From: Sycon ciliatum
Taxonomy: Eukaryota > Porifera > Calcarea > Leucosolenida > Sycettidae
Assembly (NCBI RefSeq): GCF_964019385.1
Contig: NC_088645.1
Location: 15,546,064-15,610,063 of the forward strand
Length of the DNA: 64,000 nucleotides
Direction of reading: 5' to 3'
A model generated the notes under the pieces. It was not told the origin of the DNA. It searched no databases and was given only the letters and a program-made list of their open reading frames with translations. The position numbers were made by a program, and so were the translations under genes. Positions 24,901 through 38,200 of the stretch are shown here, in pieces. Every line of letters begins with the position of its first letter. The first letter of the stretch is position 1.

Positions 24901-27900
24901 CCATCATTCACTGCCAAGCAACACATGCCCCGAGTCAACGGCATCAAAGCCTCCACACTGCCCAAACGTTCATCTTGTCAAGCATACCAAAGCTCCACAA
25001 TTCCCTTGAAGGAGTGAGGTTCAATACAAGTCCGAACCATCATTCACTGCCAAGCAACATATACCCCGAATCAACGTGACCACAGTCTCCGCACTGCCCA
25101 TCCGTTCATCTTGCCAAGCATACCAAAGCCTCACACTTCCCTTGAAGGAGTGAGGTTCTATGCTAGACCGACCCATCAATCACTGCCAACTAACACATGC
25201 CCCGAATCAACGGGATCAAAGTCCACACGCTGCCCAACCGTTCATCTTGTCACGCACACCAAAGCCCCGCACTTCCTTTGAAGGATTGAGGTTCAATGCA
25301 GGAAAGAGCTATTATTCATTGCCAAGCAACGCATGCCCCGAATCACCAGGAACAAAGTCCGCGAACTGCCCAACCATTCACCTCGTCCAGCATACCAAAG
25401 CCTCGTACTTCCAGTGAAGGAGTGAGGTTCAATGCAAGACCGAGCCATCATTCACTGCCAAGCAACACATGCCCCGAATCAACGGGATCAAAGTCGCCAC
25501 CTGCCCAACCGTTCATCTTGTCAACCATACCAAAGCCCCACACTTTTCTTGAAGGAGTGAGGTTCAATGCAAGATCGAGCCATCATTCACTGCCAAGCAA
25601 CACATCCCCCGAATTAACGGCATCAAAGCCTCCACACTGTCTAAACATTCCTATTGTCAAGTTTACCAAAGCCCCACACTTCCCTTCAAGGAGTGAGGTT
25701 CAACACACAAGACTGAACCATCATTCACTGCGACATATACCCCGAATCAACGGGATCGCAGTCTCCGCACTGCCCAACCGTTCATCTTGTCAAGCATACC
25801 AAAGCCGCACACTTCTCTTGAAGGAGTGAGGATCAATGCAAGTTCGACCGTTCATTCACTGCCAAGCAACGCACTCGCCTAATCAAAGGGAACAGAGTCC
25901 CCACACTGCCCAACCTTTCATCTTGTCAAGCATATTAGGGCCCCACACTTCCCTTGAAGGAGTGAGGTTCAATGCCAGACCGAGCCATCATTCACTGCCA
26001 ACCAACACATGCCTCGAATCAACGGGATCAAAGTCGCCACACTGCCCAACCGTTCATCTTGTCAACCATACTAAAGCCTCACACCTCCCTTGAAGGAGTG
26101 AGGATCAATGCAAGATCGACCGATTATTCACTGCCAAGCAACTCAGATGCCTATCCAAGGTGAACCGAGTCCCCACACTGTCCAACCGTTCACCTTATCA
26201 GGCATACCAAAGCCCCACACTTCCCGTGAAGGAGTGAGGCACAATGCCAGACCGAATCATCATTCACTGCAAACAACACATGCTCCGAATCAACGGGATC
26301 AAGGTCCTCACACTGCCCTACCGTTCATCTTGTTAGGCATGTCAGAGTCCCACACTTCCCTTGAAGGAGTGAGGTTCAATGCCAGAGGCTCAATGGAAGA
26401 TCGATCCATCATTCACTGCCAAGCAACACATGTCTCGAATCAATGGCATCAAAGCCTCCACACTGCCCAACCGTTCATCTTGTCAAGCATAGCAAAGCCT
26501 CACACTTCCCTTGAAGGAGTGAGGTTCAATGCAAGACCCAGCCATCACTCACTGCCAAGCAACACATGCCCCGAATCAACGGGATCAAAGTCGCCACCCT
26601 GCCCAACCGTTTACCTTGTCAAGCATACCAAAGCCCCACACTTCCCTTGAAGGAGTGAGGTTCAATGCCAGACCGATCCATCATTCACTGCCAAGCAACA
26701 CATGCCCCGAATCAACGGGATCAAGGTCCTCACACTGCCCTACCGTTCATCTTGTCAGGCATATCAGAGTCCCACACTTCCCTTGAAGGGGTGAGGTTCA
26801 ATGCCAGAGTTTCAATGGAAGATTGATCCATCATTCACTGCCAATCAACACATGTCCCGAATCAACGGCATCAAAGCCTCCACACTGCCCAACCGTTCAT
26901 CTTGTCAAGCATAGCAAAGCCTCACACTACCCTTGAAGGAGTGAGGTTCAATGCAAGACCGAGCCATCACTCACTGCCAACCAAAACATGCCCCGAATCA
27001 ACGGGATCAAAGTCACCACCCTGCCCAACCGTTCATCTTGTCAAGCATACCAAAGCCTCACACTTCACTTGAAGGAGTGAGGATCAATGCAAGATCGACC
27101 GATCATTCACTGCCAAGCAACACACACACGCCTAATCGAAGGGAAGAGAGTTCGCACGCTACCCAACCAGTCATCTTGTCCAGCATACCAAAGGCCCACA
27201 CTTCCTTAGAAAGGAATAAGGTTCAATGCAAGACTGAGCCATCATTCACTGCCAACCAACACATGCCCCGAATCAACGGGATCAAAGTCGCCACACTGCC
27301 CAACCGTTCTTCGTCTCGAGCATATCAGAACCCCACACTTCCCTTGAAGGAGTGAGGTTCAATGCAAGACCGAGCCATCACTCACTGCCAACCAACACAT
27401 GCCCCGAATCAACGGGATCAAAGTCGCCACCCTGCCCAACCGTTCACCTTGTGAAGCATACCAAAGCCCCACACTTCCCTTGAAGGAGTGTGGTTCAATG
27501 CCAGACCGACCCATCATTCACTGCCAAGCAACACATGCCCCAAATCAACGGGATGAAGGTCCTCACACTGCCCTACCGTTCATCTTGTCAGGCATATCAG
27601 AGTCCCACACTTCCCTTGAATGAGTGAGGTTCAATGCCAGAGGTTCAATGGAAGATCGATCTATCATTCACTGCCAAGCAACACATGCCCCGAATCAACG
27701 GCATCAAAGCCTCCACACTGCCCAAGCGTTCATCTTGTCAAGCATATCAAAGCCCCACACTTCCCTTGAAGGAGTGAGGTTCAATGCAAGACCGAGCCAT
27801 CACTCACTGCCAAGCAACACATGCCCCGAATCAACGGGATCAAAGTCGCCACACTGCCCAACCGTTCTTCGTCTCAAGCATATCAGAACCCCACACTTCC

Positions 27901-30900
27901 CTTGAAGGAGTGTGGTTCAATGCAAGACCGAGCCATCACTCACTTCCAAGCAACAGATGCCCCGAATCAACGGGATGAAAGTCGCCACCCTGCCCAACCG
28001 TTCACCTTGTCAAGCATACCAAAGCCCTACACTTCCCTTGAAGGAGTGAGGTTCAATGCCAGACCGACCCATCATTCACTGCCAAGCAACACATGCCCCG
28101 AATCAACGGGATGAAGGTCCTCACACTGCCCTACCGTTCATCATGTCAGGCATATCAGACTCCCACACTTCCCTTGAAGGAGTGAGGTTCAATGCCAGAG
28201 GTTCAATGGAAGATCGATCCATCATTCACTGCCAAGCAACACATGCCCCGAATCAACGGCATCAAAGCCTCCACACTGCCCAACGGTTCATCTTGTCAAG
28301 CATATCAAAGCCCCACACTTGCCTTGAAGGAGTAAGGTTCAATGCAAGACCGAGCCATCACTCACTGCCAACCAACACATGCCCCGAATCAACGGGATCA
28401 AAGTCGCCACCCTGCCCAACCGTTCATCTTGTCAAGCATACCAAAGCCTCATACTTCCCTTGAAGGAGTGAGGATCAACGCAAGATCGACCGATCATTCA
28501 CTGCCAAGCAACACACACGCCTAATCGAAGGGAAGAGAGTTCGCACGCTGCTTAACCGTTCATCTTGTCCAGCATACCAAAGGCCCACACTTTCCTTGAA
28601 GGAATAAGGTTCAATGCAAGACCGAGCCATCATTCACTGCCAACCAACACATGCCCCGAATCAACGGGATCAAAGTCGCCACACTGCCCAACCGTTCTTC
28701 GTCTCAAGCATATCAGAACCCCACACTTCCCTTGAAGGAGTGAGGTTCAATGCAAGACCGAGCCATCACTCACTGCCAACCAACACATGCCCCGAATCAA
28801 CGGGATCAAAGTCGCCACCCTGCCCAACCGTTCACCTTGTCAAGCAAACCAAAGCCCCACATTTCCCTTGAAGGAGTGAGGTTTAATGCCAGACCAAACC
28901 ATCATTCACTGCCAAGCAACACATGCCCCGAATCGACGGGATGAAGGTCCTCACACTGCCCTACCGTTCATCTTGTCAGGCATATCAGATTCTCACACTT
29001 CCCTTGAAGGAGTGAGGTTCAATGCCAGAGGTTCAATGGAAGATCGATCCATCATTCACTGCCAAGCAACACATGCCCCGAATCAACGGCATCAAAGCCT
29101 CCACACTGCCCAACCGTTCATCTTGTCAAGCATATCAAAGCCCCACACTTCCCTTGAAGGAGTGAGGTTCAATGCAAGACCGAGCCATCACTCACTGCCA
29201 AGCAACACATGCCCCGAATCAACGGGATCAAAGTCGCCACCCTGCCCAACCGTTCATCTTGTCAAGCATACCAAAGCCTCACACTTCCCTTGAAGGAGTG
29301 AGGATCAATGCAAGATCGACCGACCATTCACTGCCAAGCAACACACACGCCTAATCGAAGGGAAGAGAGTTCGCACGCTGCCCAACCGTTCATCTTGTCC
29401 AGCATACCAAAGGCCCACACTACCCTTGAAGGAATAACGTTCAATGCAAGACCGAGCCATCATTCACTGCCAAGCAACACATGCCCCGAATCAACGGGAT
29501 CAAAGTCGCCATACTGCCCAACCGTTCTTCGTCTCAAGCATATCAGAACCCCACACTTCCCTTGAAGGAGTGAGGTTCAATGCAAGACCGAGCCATCATT
29601 CACTGCCAACCAACACATGCCCCGAATCAACGGGACCAAAGTCTCCACACTGACAACTGTTCATCTTGTCAAGCATATCAGGGCCCCACATTTCCCTTGA
29701 AGGAGTGAGGTTCAATGCAAGACTGACCCATCATTCACTGGCAAGCAACACATGCCCCGAATCAATGGGAACAGTTATCACACGGCCCAACTGTTCATCA
29801 AGTATAACAGAACCACACACTTCCCTTGAAGGAGTGAGGTTCAACGCAAGACCGAGGTATCATTCACTGCCAAGCAACGCACGCCCCGTATCACCAGGAC
29901 AAAGTCACGACACGGCCCAACCGTTCATCTTGTCAAGCATATCAAAATCTCACACTTCTCTTGAAGGAGTGAGGTTCAATGCAGGACAGAGCCATTATTC
30001 ACTGCCTAGGAACACATGCCCCGAATCACCAGGAACAAAGTCCCTGAACTGCCCATCCGTTCATCTTGTCAAGCATACCAAAGCCTCACACTTCCCTTGA
30101 AGGAGTGAGGTTCAATGCAAGACCGAGCCATCATTCACTGCCAAGCAACACATGCCCTGAGTCAACGGGATCAAAGTCCCCACACTGCCCAACCCTTCAT
30201 CTTGTTAAACATAACGGCAACCCCACACTTCCCTTGAAGGAGTGAGGTTGAATTCGAGACCAAGCCACTGTTCAATACCAAGCAACACACGTCCCGAATC
30301 ATCGGGAATGGAGTCACAAGGCTGCCCAAACCGTCCAGTCGTCAAGCGTATCAGAGCCCCACACTTCCCTTGAAGGAGCGAGGTTGAAAGCAAGACTGAG
30401 CCATTCTTCAATGCCAAGCAACACACGTCCCGAATCACCGGGTATGGAGTCACAAGGCTGCCCAACTGTTTATTTGTCAAGCGTATCAGAGCCCCACACT
30501 TCCCTTGAAGGAGTGAGGTTGAATGCGAGACCAAGCCATTGTTCAACACCAAGCAACACACGTCCCGAATCACCGGGTATGGAGTCGCAAGGCTCCCCAA
30601 ACCGTTCAGTTGTCAAGCGTATCAGAGCCCCACACTTCCCTTGAAGGAGAGAGGTTGAAAGCAAGACTTAGCCATTGTTCAATGCCAAGCAACACACGTC
30701 CCGAATTACCGGGTATGGAGTCACAAGGCTGCCCAAACCGTTCAGTTGGCAAGCGTATCAGAGCCCCACACTTCACCGTTGAAGGAGTGAGGTTGAATGC
30801 GGGACTAAGCCATTGTTCAAATTGTTCACTGCCAAGCAACACATCCCCGAATCACCGGGTATTGAGTTGCAAAACTGTACCAGTCGTTTACATCATCAAG

Positions 30901-30949
30901 CAATGCAGAGCCTCGCAACTTCCCTGAAGGAGCAAGGGTGAAAAGCTAG
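18973..30949. repeat. Satellite block 2, ~136-bp monomers
   Basis: This is the same family as block 1. The left edge (about 18,973-19,320) is strongly diverged. It begins with AACATTCATCTTCTCAAACG, which aligns to CCGTTCATCTTGTCAAGCAT of the monomer, and carries GGTTGAA in place of GGTTCAA. The interior is more heterogeneous than block 1. A duplication of about 536 bp is visible (23,671-23,856 recurs at 24,207-24,392). The 14-bp-extended monomer appears near 26,382, 27,630, 28,190 and 29,023. The right edge repeats the diverged series seen at the end of block 1. Confidence 0.96.
28056..29650. repeat. Higher-order repeat in block 2, ~830-bp period (six monomers)
   Basis: The series starting at 28,056 recurs at 28,886, an offset of 830 bp, equal to five 136-bp monomers plus one 150-bp monomer. 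Shared markers are GGAAGATCGATCC, the TTCTTCGTCTCAAGC variant and GAAGGGAAGAGAGTTCGC. A related 558-bp spacing precedes it (27,650 to 28,208). Confidence 0.7.
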
Positions 30950-31056
30950 ATGTACAGAAATTATAATAATTATAAAACAACAGGCGGAAGACACAAGCGC
31001 ATGCATAATACAAGGCACTCTGTGTAGCGATGTATTGATTCGAGATTGTTGCTTAC

Positions 31057-31267
31057 CTTATTTGAAGATGGAAGCCGGTCCTGCTCTCTTTTATTATTTC
31101 TGGAATTTCTTGCTTCAGAATGTTTCTCAAATCTAGCCAGGCTATTCCGACCTCTTCGGCCTCAACCTCTGCTAAATTGGTATCACACTTTCTGTCAAAG
31201 TCTCAAACCCTGGAGGTTGCACGTTGGCAGCTCCGTTATTACTCAAGGAACCGCTAATCAAATTCAT
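31057..31267 (-). pseudogene. Minus-strand first-exon-like segment, flank copy 2
   Basis: This is the paralogue of 13,463-13,673, with ATG at 31,267 and donor AAG|GTAAGC at 31,056. The second frame keeps EVEAEEVGIAWLDLRNILKQ unchanged, while the first part varies slightly (ETLTESVIPI in place of ETLTEIVITI). The same 1-nt frame break is present. Confidence 0.4.
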
Positions 31268-31504
31268 TGGCCTGCACTCCAAGGAGACTTCAAAACGCGA
31301 AGAAGAGGCCTGCAACTGTGCAAGATCTTGCAGCTGCATCTAATTGCAAATGTCGCGCATGCGTATTGCGTCCATAGTGCGGTGGCCCGGCCAGTGGGAG
31401 CGCGGGCCGGGGCTTCCGTCGCGGGGGAAGACGAGTTAGTTTTCGCTCACCGCGCCTTGAATATTATTCAAGCTTTCTACTTTCTACATGATGTAATCGG
31501 GATC

Positions 31505-31532
31505 CGGACGACCCCTTCGAACGGGCCGTCCG
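31505..31532. other. GC-rich hairpin at macro-repeat boundary, copy 2
   Basis: The arms CGGACG / CGTCCG are conserved around a changed loop, followed by TAAATACAT. See 13,924-13,954. Confidence 0.75.
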
Positions 31533-32486
31533 TAAATACATAATTATACCGGTACGGTAATCGTTAGCGCTATCGAAGAAAGTGTCTATAATGACTATGT
31601 ATGTATTGTTGATCTGAATTTAGCGACGAAAATCCTCTACTTGTTTCCATGCAGTGACTCACAATGCGGTTCAAACTACCAACATCATAATTATGGGCTT
31701 TCAATATTCCGTCAATATTCCGTGCTAAATGACAACTCCTTCATTTTGCTACTCACTGACACATGCACTGGCGTGGCCAGAGAAATCCGACCTCATGAAC
31801 AATAATAGCGGGGGGGGGGGGGGCTATGCGGTCCCAGCACCACACACACACACCACTGCTCTGCGAAATTCAACGCGGCGTGCTGCGCTACATTAATTTT
31901 AATCATGAGGTTGGATATCTCTAGTGAGAACTGGAAATTTGCTGATTTAGGTCAAGCTACGCCATGAAAACAACCCACACACGACCGTGAGGTCAAACTA
32001 AGAAAATAACCCACATGCAGCAAGGAAGGTCAACCGTGAGGTCAAGCTAAGCAGGTCAAACTAAGAAGAAAATAACCCACATGCAAGAAAAAGGCGGGGT
32101 CAAGGTTGAAATGTCCCCGGGCTACATGCACTGGGAGGTCAATCTTTGTTCAGAAGTCGCAAGATTCCATACAAGAATGTTTGAATTTATTCCATATGCC
32201 GGAAAGTTGGTGGAAACTCAAGTCCGTTGCCTTTCTACAAAAACAATAAGCATCGCGGCAAACTGATTGCTCCCTCCACTGCATAGTTACTCATGCATAC
32301 ACCGCAGTACAGTTCCGACACAGAGCGGACAGCAAGCATATTACTTGCAGACAGCTAGCTTACTACTTGCATGCAACCTAAGTTAGGTCCGTGAGGAATA
32401 TTATAATAGTATACCTCCAGGATTAATCCAGTCAACCACACAAGAACAAACCGCTGCACCCCTCACTCTGACAAAACCCGCACCGA

Positions 32487-32534
<48 letters not shown>
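32487..32534. repeat. CAG microsatellite, about 15 units
   Basis: Three CAG, one TAG, eleven CAG, then CAA. This is about twice the length of the copy at 14,886. Confidence 0.9.
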
Positions 32535-32566
32535 GAAGTAGAGCACACTGGCGAGTTTAGGTTTGT

Positions 32567-32676
32567 TTTATTCAGAATTGTGAAAAGTGGCCAATGCCAG
32601 CAGCCTCAGCAAGGTGTCAGAAAAGGAGGCCGACAGCAACAGCGATACCTTGCATGGATCCCAGGTTGATGATAAT
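32567..32676 (-). pseudogene. Candidate terminal exon with AATAAA, minus strand, spacer 2
   Basis: Paralogue of 14,942-15,051: acceptor CCCAG before 32,676, stop at 32,608-32,606 and AATAAA at 32,572-32,567. Confidence 0.33.
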
Positions 32677-32719
32677 CTGGGTATACAAATTAGAACACAT
32701 GCATGCACACACGGACGCC

Positions 32720-32720
<1 letters not shown>

Positions 32721-32768
<48 letters not shown>

Positions 32769-32833
32769 GCACGCACGCACGCACGCACACACAAACACAC
32801 ACACATACACATACACACACGCACACACACACG
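32721..32833. repeat. CA/GCAC microsatellite
   Basis: A long CA run with a central GCAC tract. It is the orthologue of 15,093-15,180. Confidence 0.9.
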
Positions 32834-32980
32834 TACATATCCATGCACACAAACATGGGTGAGCTTGCTGTTACAGATTTAGGCAACAAGCGGTGAATGT
32901 GATACAAAATATTCCTCTGGCATATCAAGATCTACAATGAACCCTATAATATGGGTGATCCGAAACAAAGTGAGCGTCAC

Positions 32981-33019
32981 TTGCCAACGGAAGCCTTTCT
33001 GCTTGAACCATAAGGTCTA
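32981..33019 (-). pseudogene. Candidate internal exon, minus strand, spacer 2
   Basis: Paralogue of 15,334-15,372. It reads VDLMVQAERLPLA between the same acceptor and donor, with one Gly-to-Arg difference. Confidence 0.3.
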
Positions 33020-33486
33020 CTGCAATACCTATATATCTGAGATACGATACAATGATCACACAGCAATGACGCAACAAAGTCCTTTTCCGTCGTTACTCAG
33101 AGTTTCGTGTGAAACACTCATCAGATAGCATGATACAGCATTATCTGAGATACGTATGGTCTATGCCGGGTACCAATGCAATGGGATAAGAGACGTTTGA
33201 GTGTAGTACTGCACAGCCCTACACAAAACCAGTAAATGAATGCCAAAATATGATCTTCACGCTTCGAGTACATGCCAGGGACATGTACACTTTGTTTTAT
33301 CTCCACAGCACTTGAGCGATTGCCACATCAATGCATGTGTGTGCCCACGAGGCTGCAGATAGCTGCATGTCGTTACCGTACCGCAGGAGTATACATCGCA
33401 CTAGAGTATAAGCCATACCCAGATTTGTTTGTCATGAAATACAGACATCTGCCCCATTTTGCACCGTTAATTCGACCATCGTAGTA

Positions 33487-34188
33487 CCGTACTGGCAATA
33501 TATGTTGCCGCAGTGAGGCCATGAAGCGTTACATTGGCACATGTTTGCCGCACGCAGGGCGTTACATGCAAAGTCGCACAGGAGCCGTTACACAGGTTTC
33601 TATATTGCCGCAGTCCTTTTTTTGCTATTGCCGCATCACTTTTTTGCTATTGCCGCATCATTTTTTTGCTTTTGCCGCATCATTTTTTCTTTTCATCCAC
33701 ATTGAAGGCACAGAAATTCAGTTGCTATCCAACTGTTACAAACCCGACGGCAAAGGGCGACAACGATATCAATAGAAGACTGTATATTTTAACTATCAGA
33801 GTGATCTGTTCACAAAAAAGATCATCAAAAGGAAAGTGATATAGGGGAAGAGCGCTTCCTCCAAAAACTACTGTCACTCACACAGTTAATGAGTGTACAA
33901 CATTATTACAAGTCACCGTGGCTATCATTAGTCATCACTGCTGCTGGAGTCGTCATCGCTGCTCGAGCCATCACCAGATCACTGCTGCTGGCGACTTTTC
34001 ACCACGCGGTACACGTGCTTTCACAGTTTTCAGCCTTTTTTTGGAGTGCAAACTGTAATGAAAAGATCGCCGCACCCCGCCGGACGCGCGTTACGAACTC
34101 AACGAAAATTTGTCGCACTAGCCTGGTCGCGCGTTACGCCGCACCCCCTGCGTTACGCGTTACGCGGCAACATATATTGCCAGTACGG
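33487..34188. mobile_element. 702-bp TIR element (MITE-like), inserted in spacer 2 only
   Basis: Perfect 25-bp terminal inverted repeats lie at 33,487-33,511 and 34,164-34,188, beginning CCGTACTGGCAATATATG. TA flanks both sides (33,485-33,486 and 34,189-34,190). Spacer 1 has the empty site with a single TA at 15,865-15,866. GCGTTAC motifs recur near both ends. A short internal tandem repeat based on TTGCCGCATCA with T-runs occupies about 33,595-33,690. No convincing coding region was found. TA duplication is compatible with Tc1/mariner-type or similar superfamilies; I cannot choose. Confidence 0.88.
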
Positions 34189-34255
34189 TATAAGCCATAC
34201 CATCGTAGTATAAGCCGCTACGACTGTTTTTTTTTTGTGGGTAAACTACTGATGT

Positions 34256-34259
34256 TTAA
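34256..34259. other. Empty piggyBac target site (TTAA) in spacer 2
   Basis: The flanks GTAAACTACT…TGT and AGCGAGGCTTGTACT match both sides of the piggyBac at 15,915-17,795, with a single TTAA between them. This is direct sequence evidence for the element's exact boundaries. Confidence 0.93.
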
Positions 34260-34366
34260 AGCGAGGCTTGTACTGCGTAAAGTACGGTATCTGTAGCGGC
34301 CGGTCAGTCTGTATTCCATTTCCACCACTATGAAGCATGCAGTCAGTTTTGGACTGGAGTTCTTAC

Positions 34367-34438
34367 CTTCAAAACACTTTTCAGCCACCATCAGAACGTT
34401 GAGTAGCAGGCAACATCCGCCACATCTCTGATTTGATA
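34367..34438 (-). pseudogene. Candidate internal exon, minus strand, spacer 2
   Basis: Paralogue of 17,907-17,978. It has the same acceptor and GTAAGA donor and the same open frame with two residue changes. Confidence 0.4.
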
Positions 34439-35163
34439 CTGCTTAGACATGACAATGATGACGATGTCAGGATAGATTGATTCAGGCATAGCCACGACAC
34501 CATCCCAGATGTATCTATAATCTGCATGAAGATTTCAATTTGCACATTGACAGTGGACACGACAAAGTACAATCTTATGAGATAGTAACAGATCATTCCA
34601 TAGAAATATATACTGGGATTGTACTGCTGGTCTTTCTATGAGTATGTCACGCCACTCTATTCACTATTTTGCATGTGTTTCTGCTAAACACTGTCTTATA
34701 TGGGCCAGGTACAGGTGATAAATGATTGTAACGTTGGAAAGCTATTCATGCATGCTTGTCCACCAGGCAAAATCGAAGGTGCTAGGCACACGGAAAATGT
34801 ATAGGCAGGCGTAGAACGCCGAGAGAAAAAACTGTTCCATGCACGAACACACACATACACACACACACGCACACACACGCACGCACGCACACACACACGT
34901 GACGGCATGTGCACGAAAAAAAAAACATAAACATGCTCCAACAGTATCTAACCTTCTTCATCCTGCTGTCACAGTTAATACATTTCTTAAGTTGATTGTC
35001 TCTGCCGTGATGAGGCCTGATACAAGCATAGCAAAACAAATGGAAAAGATTTTCAATTCAGGACTGAAATATTAGTAATGTTCAACAGAAAGTGTTTGTA
35101 CAGCTCTGGCCAGAGAAATCTAACCTCCTGAGTAAAGCAGTGCCACATTCCAGTGCACAGAAC

Positions 35164-35220
35164 AGTGTGTGTGTATATGTATGTGTGTGTGTGTGCATGT
35201 GTGTGTGCGTGTGTGTGTGT

Positions 35221-35254
<34 letters not shown>

Positions 35255-35287
35255 TGTGTGTGTGCGTGTTGTGTGTGTGTGTGTGTG
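35164..35287. repeat. GT microsatellite
   Basis: An imperfect (TG)n, orthologue of 18,697-18,861 and shorter. Confidence 0.9.
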
Positions 35288-38200
35288 CTAGGGCTGTATT
35301 GTACCCTGCGCTATGTTAATGCATGAGGTACGACTTCTACGGGAAGTACCATATGACAATACAAGCCTCCCAAAAAATCTAAAAAATACAAAGCTAACAA
35401 AACATTCATCTTCTCAAACGTACTTCGAAGTACTACAGTTCCAAACTTCCCTTGAATGAGTGTGGGGTTGAAAGCAAGGCCAAGCCACTGTTCAATGCAA
35501 AGCATCTCTTGTCCACAGAATCACTGGCCATGGAGTAACAAAGATATGCGAACTGTTCATTTGCAATCGTTCCACAGCCACACACTCACACTTCCCATTT
35601 GGGAGTGAGGTTGAATTCAAAACTGAGCCATCATTCACTGCCAAGCAACATCCGTCCCGAATAACAGGGAACGGAGACACAAGGTTGGCAAATCATTCAT
35701 TTTTCAACCCAATCGGAGCTTAATACTTCCCTTGAAGGAGTGATGATGAACACAACACTGAGATGCCATTTACTGCTAAGCAACACACGTCTCGAATTAG
35801 GGAAAAAGAGTAACCAAGCTTCCCAACCATTCATCTTGTCAAGCATACCAAAGCCTCACACTTCCCTTGAAGGAGTGAGGTTCAATACAAGACCGACCAA
35901 TTATTTGATGCCAAGAAACACATGCCCCGAATCAACGGGAACAGAGTCATCACACTGCCCAACCGTTCATCTTGTCAAGCATAACAGAACCCCACACTCC
36001 CTTTGAAGGAGTGAGGTTTATTGCAAGACCGCCCCATCATTCACCGCCAAGCAACACATTCCTCGAATCAACAGGACTAAGTTGCCACCACACTGCCCAA
36101 CTGTTCATCTTGTTAAGCATACAAAAGCCCCACACTTCCCTTGAAGGAGTGAGGTTCAATGCAAGACCGAGCCATCATTCACCGCCAAGCAACACATGCA
36201 CCGAATCAATACGATCAAAGTCCCCACACTGCCCAACCGTTCTTCTTGTCAAGCATACCAAAGGCCCACACTTCCCTTGAAGGAGTGAGGTGCAATGCAA
36301 GATCAAGCCATCATTCACTGCCAAGCAACATGTACCCGAATCAACGAGATCCAAGTCTCCGCACTGCCCAACCGTTCATCTTGTCAAGCATACCAAAGCC
36401 GCACACTTACCTTGAAAGAGTGAGGATCAATGCGAGATCGACCGATCATTCACTGCCAAGAAAAGCACACGCCTAATCAAAGAGAACAGAGTCCCCGCAC
36501 TGCCCAACCGTTCATCTTGTCCAGCATATTAGGACCCCAGACTTCCCTGGAAGGAATGAGGTTCAATGCAAGACCGAGCCCTCATTCACTGCCAACCAAC
36601 ACATGCCCCGAATCAGCGGGATCAAGGTCGCCACACTGCCCACCCGTTCATCTTGTCAAGCATACTAGAGCCCCACACTTCCCTTGAAGGAGTGAGGTTC
36701 AATGCAAGTTCGCGCTATCATTCACTGCCAAGCAACTCACACGCCTAATCAAGGGGAACAGAGTCCTCACACTGCCAAACCGTTCACCTTGTCTAGCATA
36801 TCAGAGCCCCGCACTTCCCTTGAAGGAGTGAGGTTCAATGCAGGACAGCGCCATTATTCACCGCCAAGCAAACCATGCTCCGAATCACCAGGAACAAAGT
36901 CGCCGAACTGCCTAACCGTTCACCTTCTCAAGCGTACCAAAGCCCCACAATTCCCTTGAAGGAGTGAGGTTTAATGCCAGACCGACCCATCATTCACTGC
37001 CAACCAACACATGCCCCGAATCAACGGGATCAAGGTCATCACAATGCCCTACCGTTCATCTTGTCAAGAATAGCTAAGCCTCACACTTCCCTTGAAGGAG
37101 TGAGGTTAAATGCAAGACCGAGCCATCACTCACTGCCAAGCAACACATGCCCCGAATCAACGGGATCAAAGTCGCCACACTGCCCAACCGTTCATCTTGT
37201 CAAGCATACTACAGCCCCACACTTTCCTTGAAGGATCAATGCAAGATCGACCGATTATTCAATGCCAAGAAACTCACACGCCTAATCGAAGGGAACAGAG
37301 TTCACACACTGCCCAACAGTTCATCTTGTGAAGCATATCAGACGCCCACACTTCCCTTGCAGGAGTGAGGTTCAATGCCAGACCGACCCATCATTCATTG
37401 CCAAGCAACACATGCCCCAAATCAACGGGATCAAAGCCCCCACACTGCCCAACCGTTCATCTTGTCAAGCATAACAGAGTCCCACACTTCCCTTGAAGGA
37501 GTGAGGTTCAATGCCAAGCCGCCATCATTCAAGGCCAACTAACACATGCCCCGAATCAACGGGATCAAAGTCCACACACTGCCCAACCGTTCATCTTTTC
37601 ACGCACACCAAAGCCCCACACTTCCCTTGAAGGAGTGAGGTTCAATGCAGGAAAGAGCAATTATTCATTGCCAAGCAACGCATGCCCCAAATCACCAGGA
37701 ACAAAGTCCCCGAACTGCCCAACCATTCACCTTGTCCAGCATACCAAAGCCTCATACTTCCCTTGAAGGAGTGAGGTTCAATGCAAGACCGAGCCATCAT
37801 TCACTGCCAAGCAACACATGCCCAAAATCAACGGGATCAAAGTCGCCACACAGCCCAACCGTTCATCTTGTCAACCGTACCAAAGCCCCACACTTCTCTT
37901 GAAGGAGTGAGGTTCAATGGAAGATCGATCCATCATTCACTGCCGATCAACACATGCCTCGAGCCAACGGCATTAAAGCCTCCACACTGCCCAAACGTTC
38001 ATCTTGTCAAGCATACCAAAGCCCCACAATTCCCTTGAAGGAGTGAGGTTCAATACAAGACCGAACCATCATTCACTGCCAAGCAACATATACACCGAAT
38101 CAACGTGATCACAGTCTCCGCACTGCCCATCCGTTCATCTTGCCAAGCATACCAAAGCCCCCACTTCCCTTGAAGGAGTGAGGTTCAATTCTAGACCGAG

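Larger units (their letters stand above)
30950..35400. other. Inter-block spacer, copy 2
   Basis: This is the paralogue of 13,356-18,972. It lacks the piggyBac insertion but contains a 702-bp TIR element absent from copy 1. It has a small deletion near 33,315 relative to copy 1 and a longer CAG run. Otherwise both copies keep the same order. Confidence 0.9.

Noticed and set aside
13356-31541. Canonical Helitron
   Set aside because: The GC hairpin near a unit end is similar, but no CTRR terminus follows it, no TC start is evident, and no Rep/helicase coding sequence is present.
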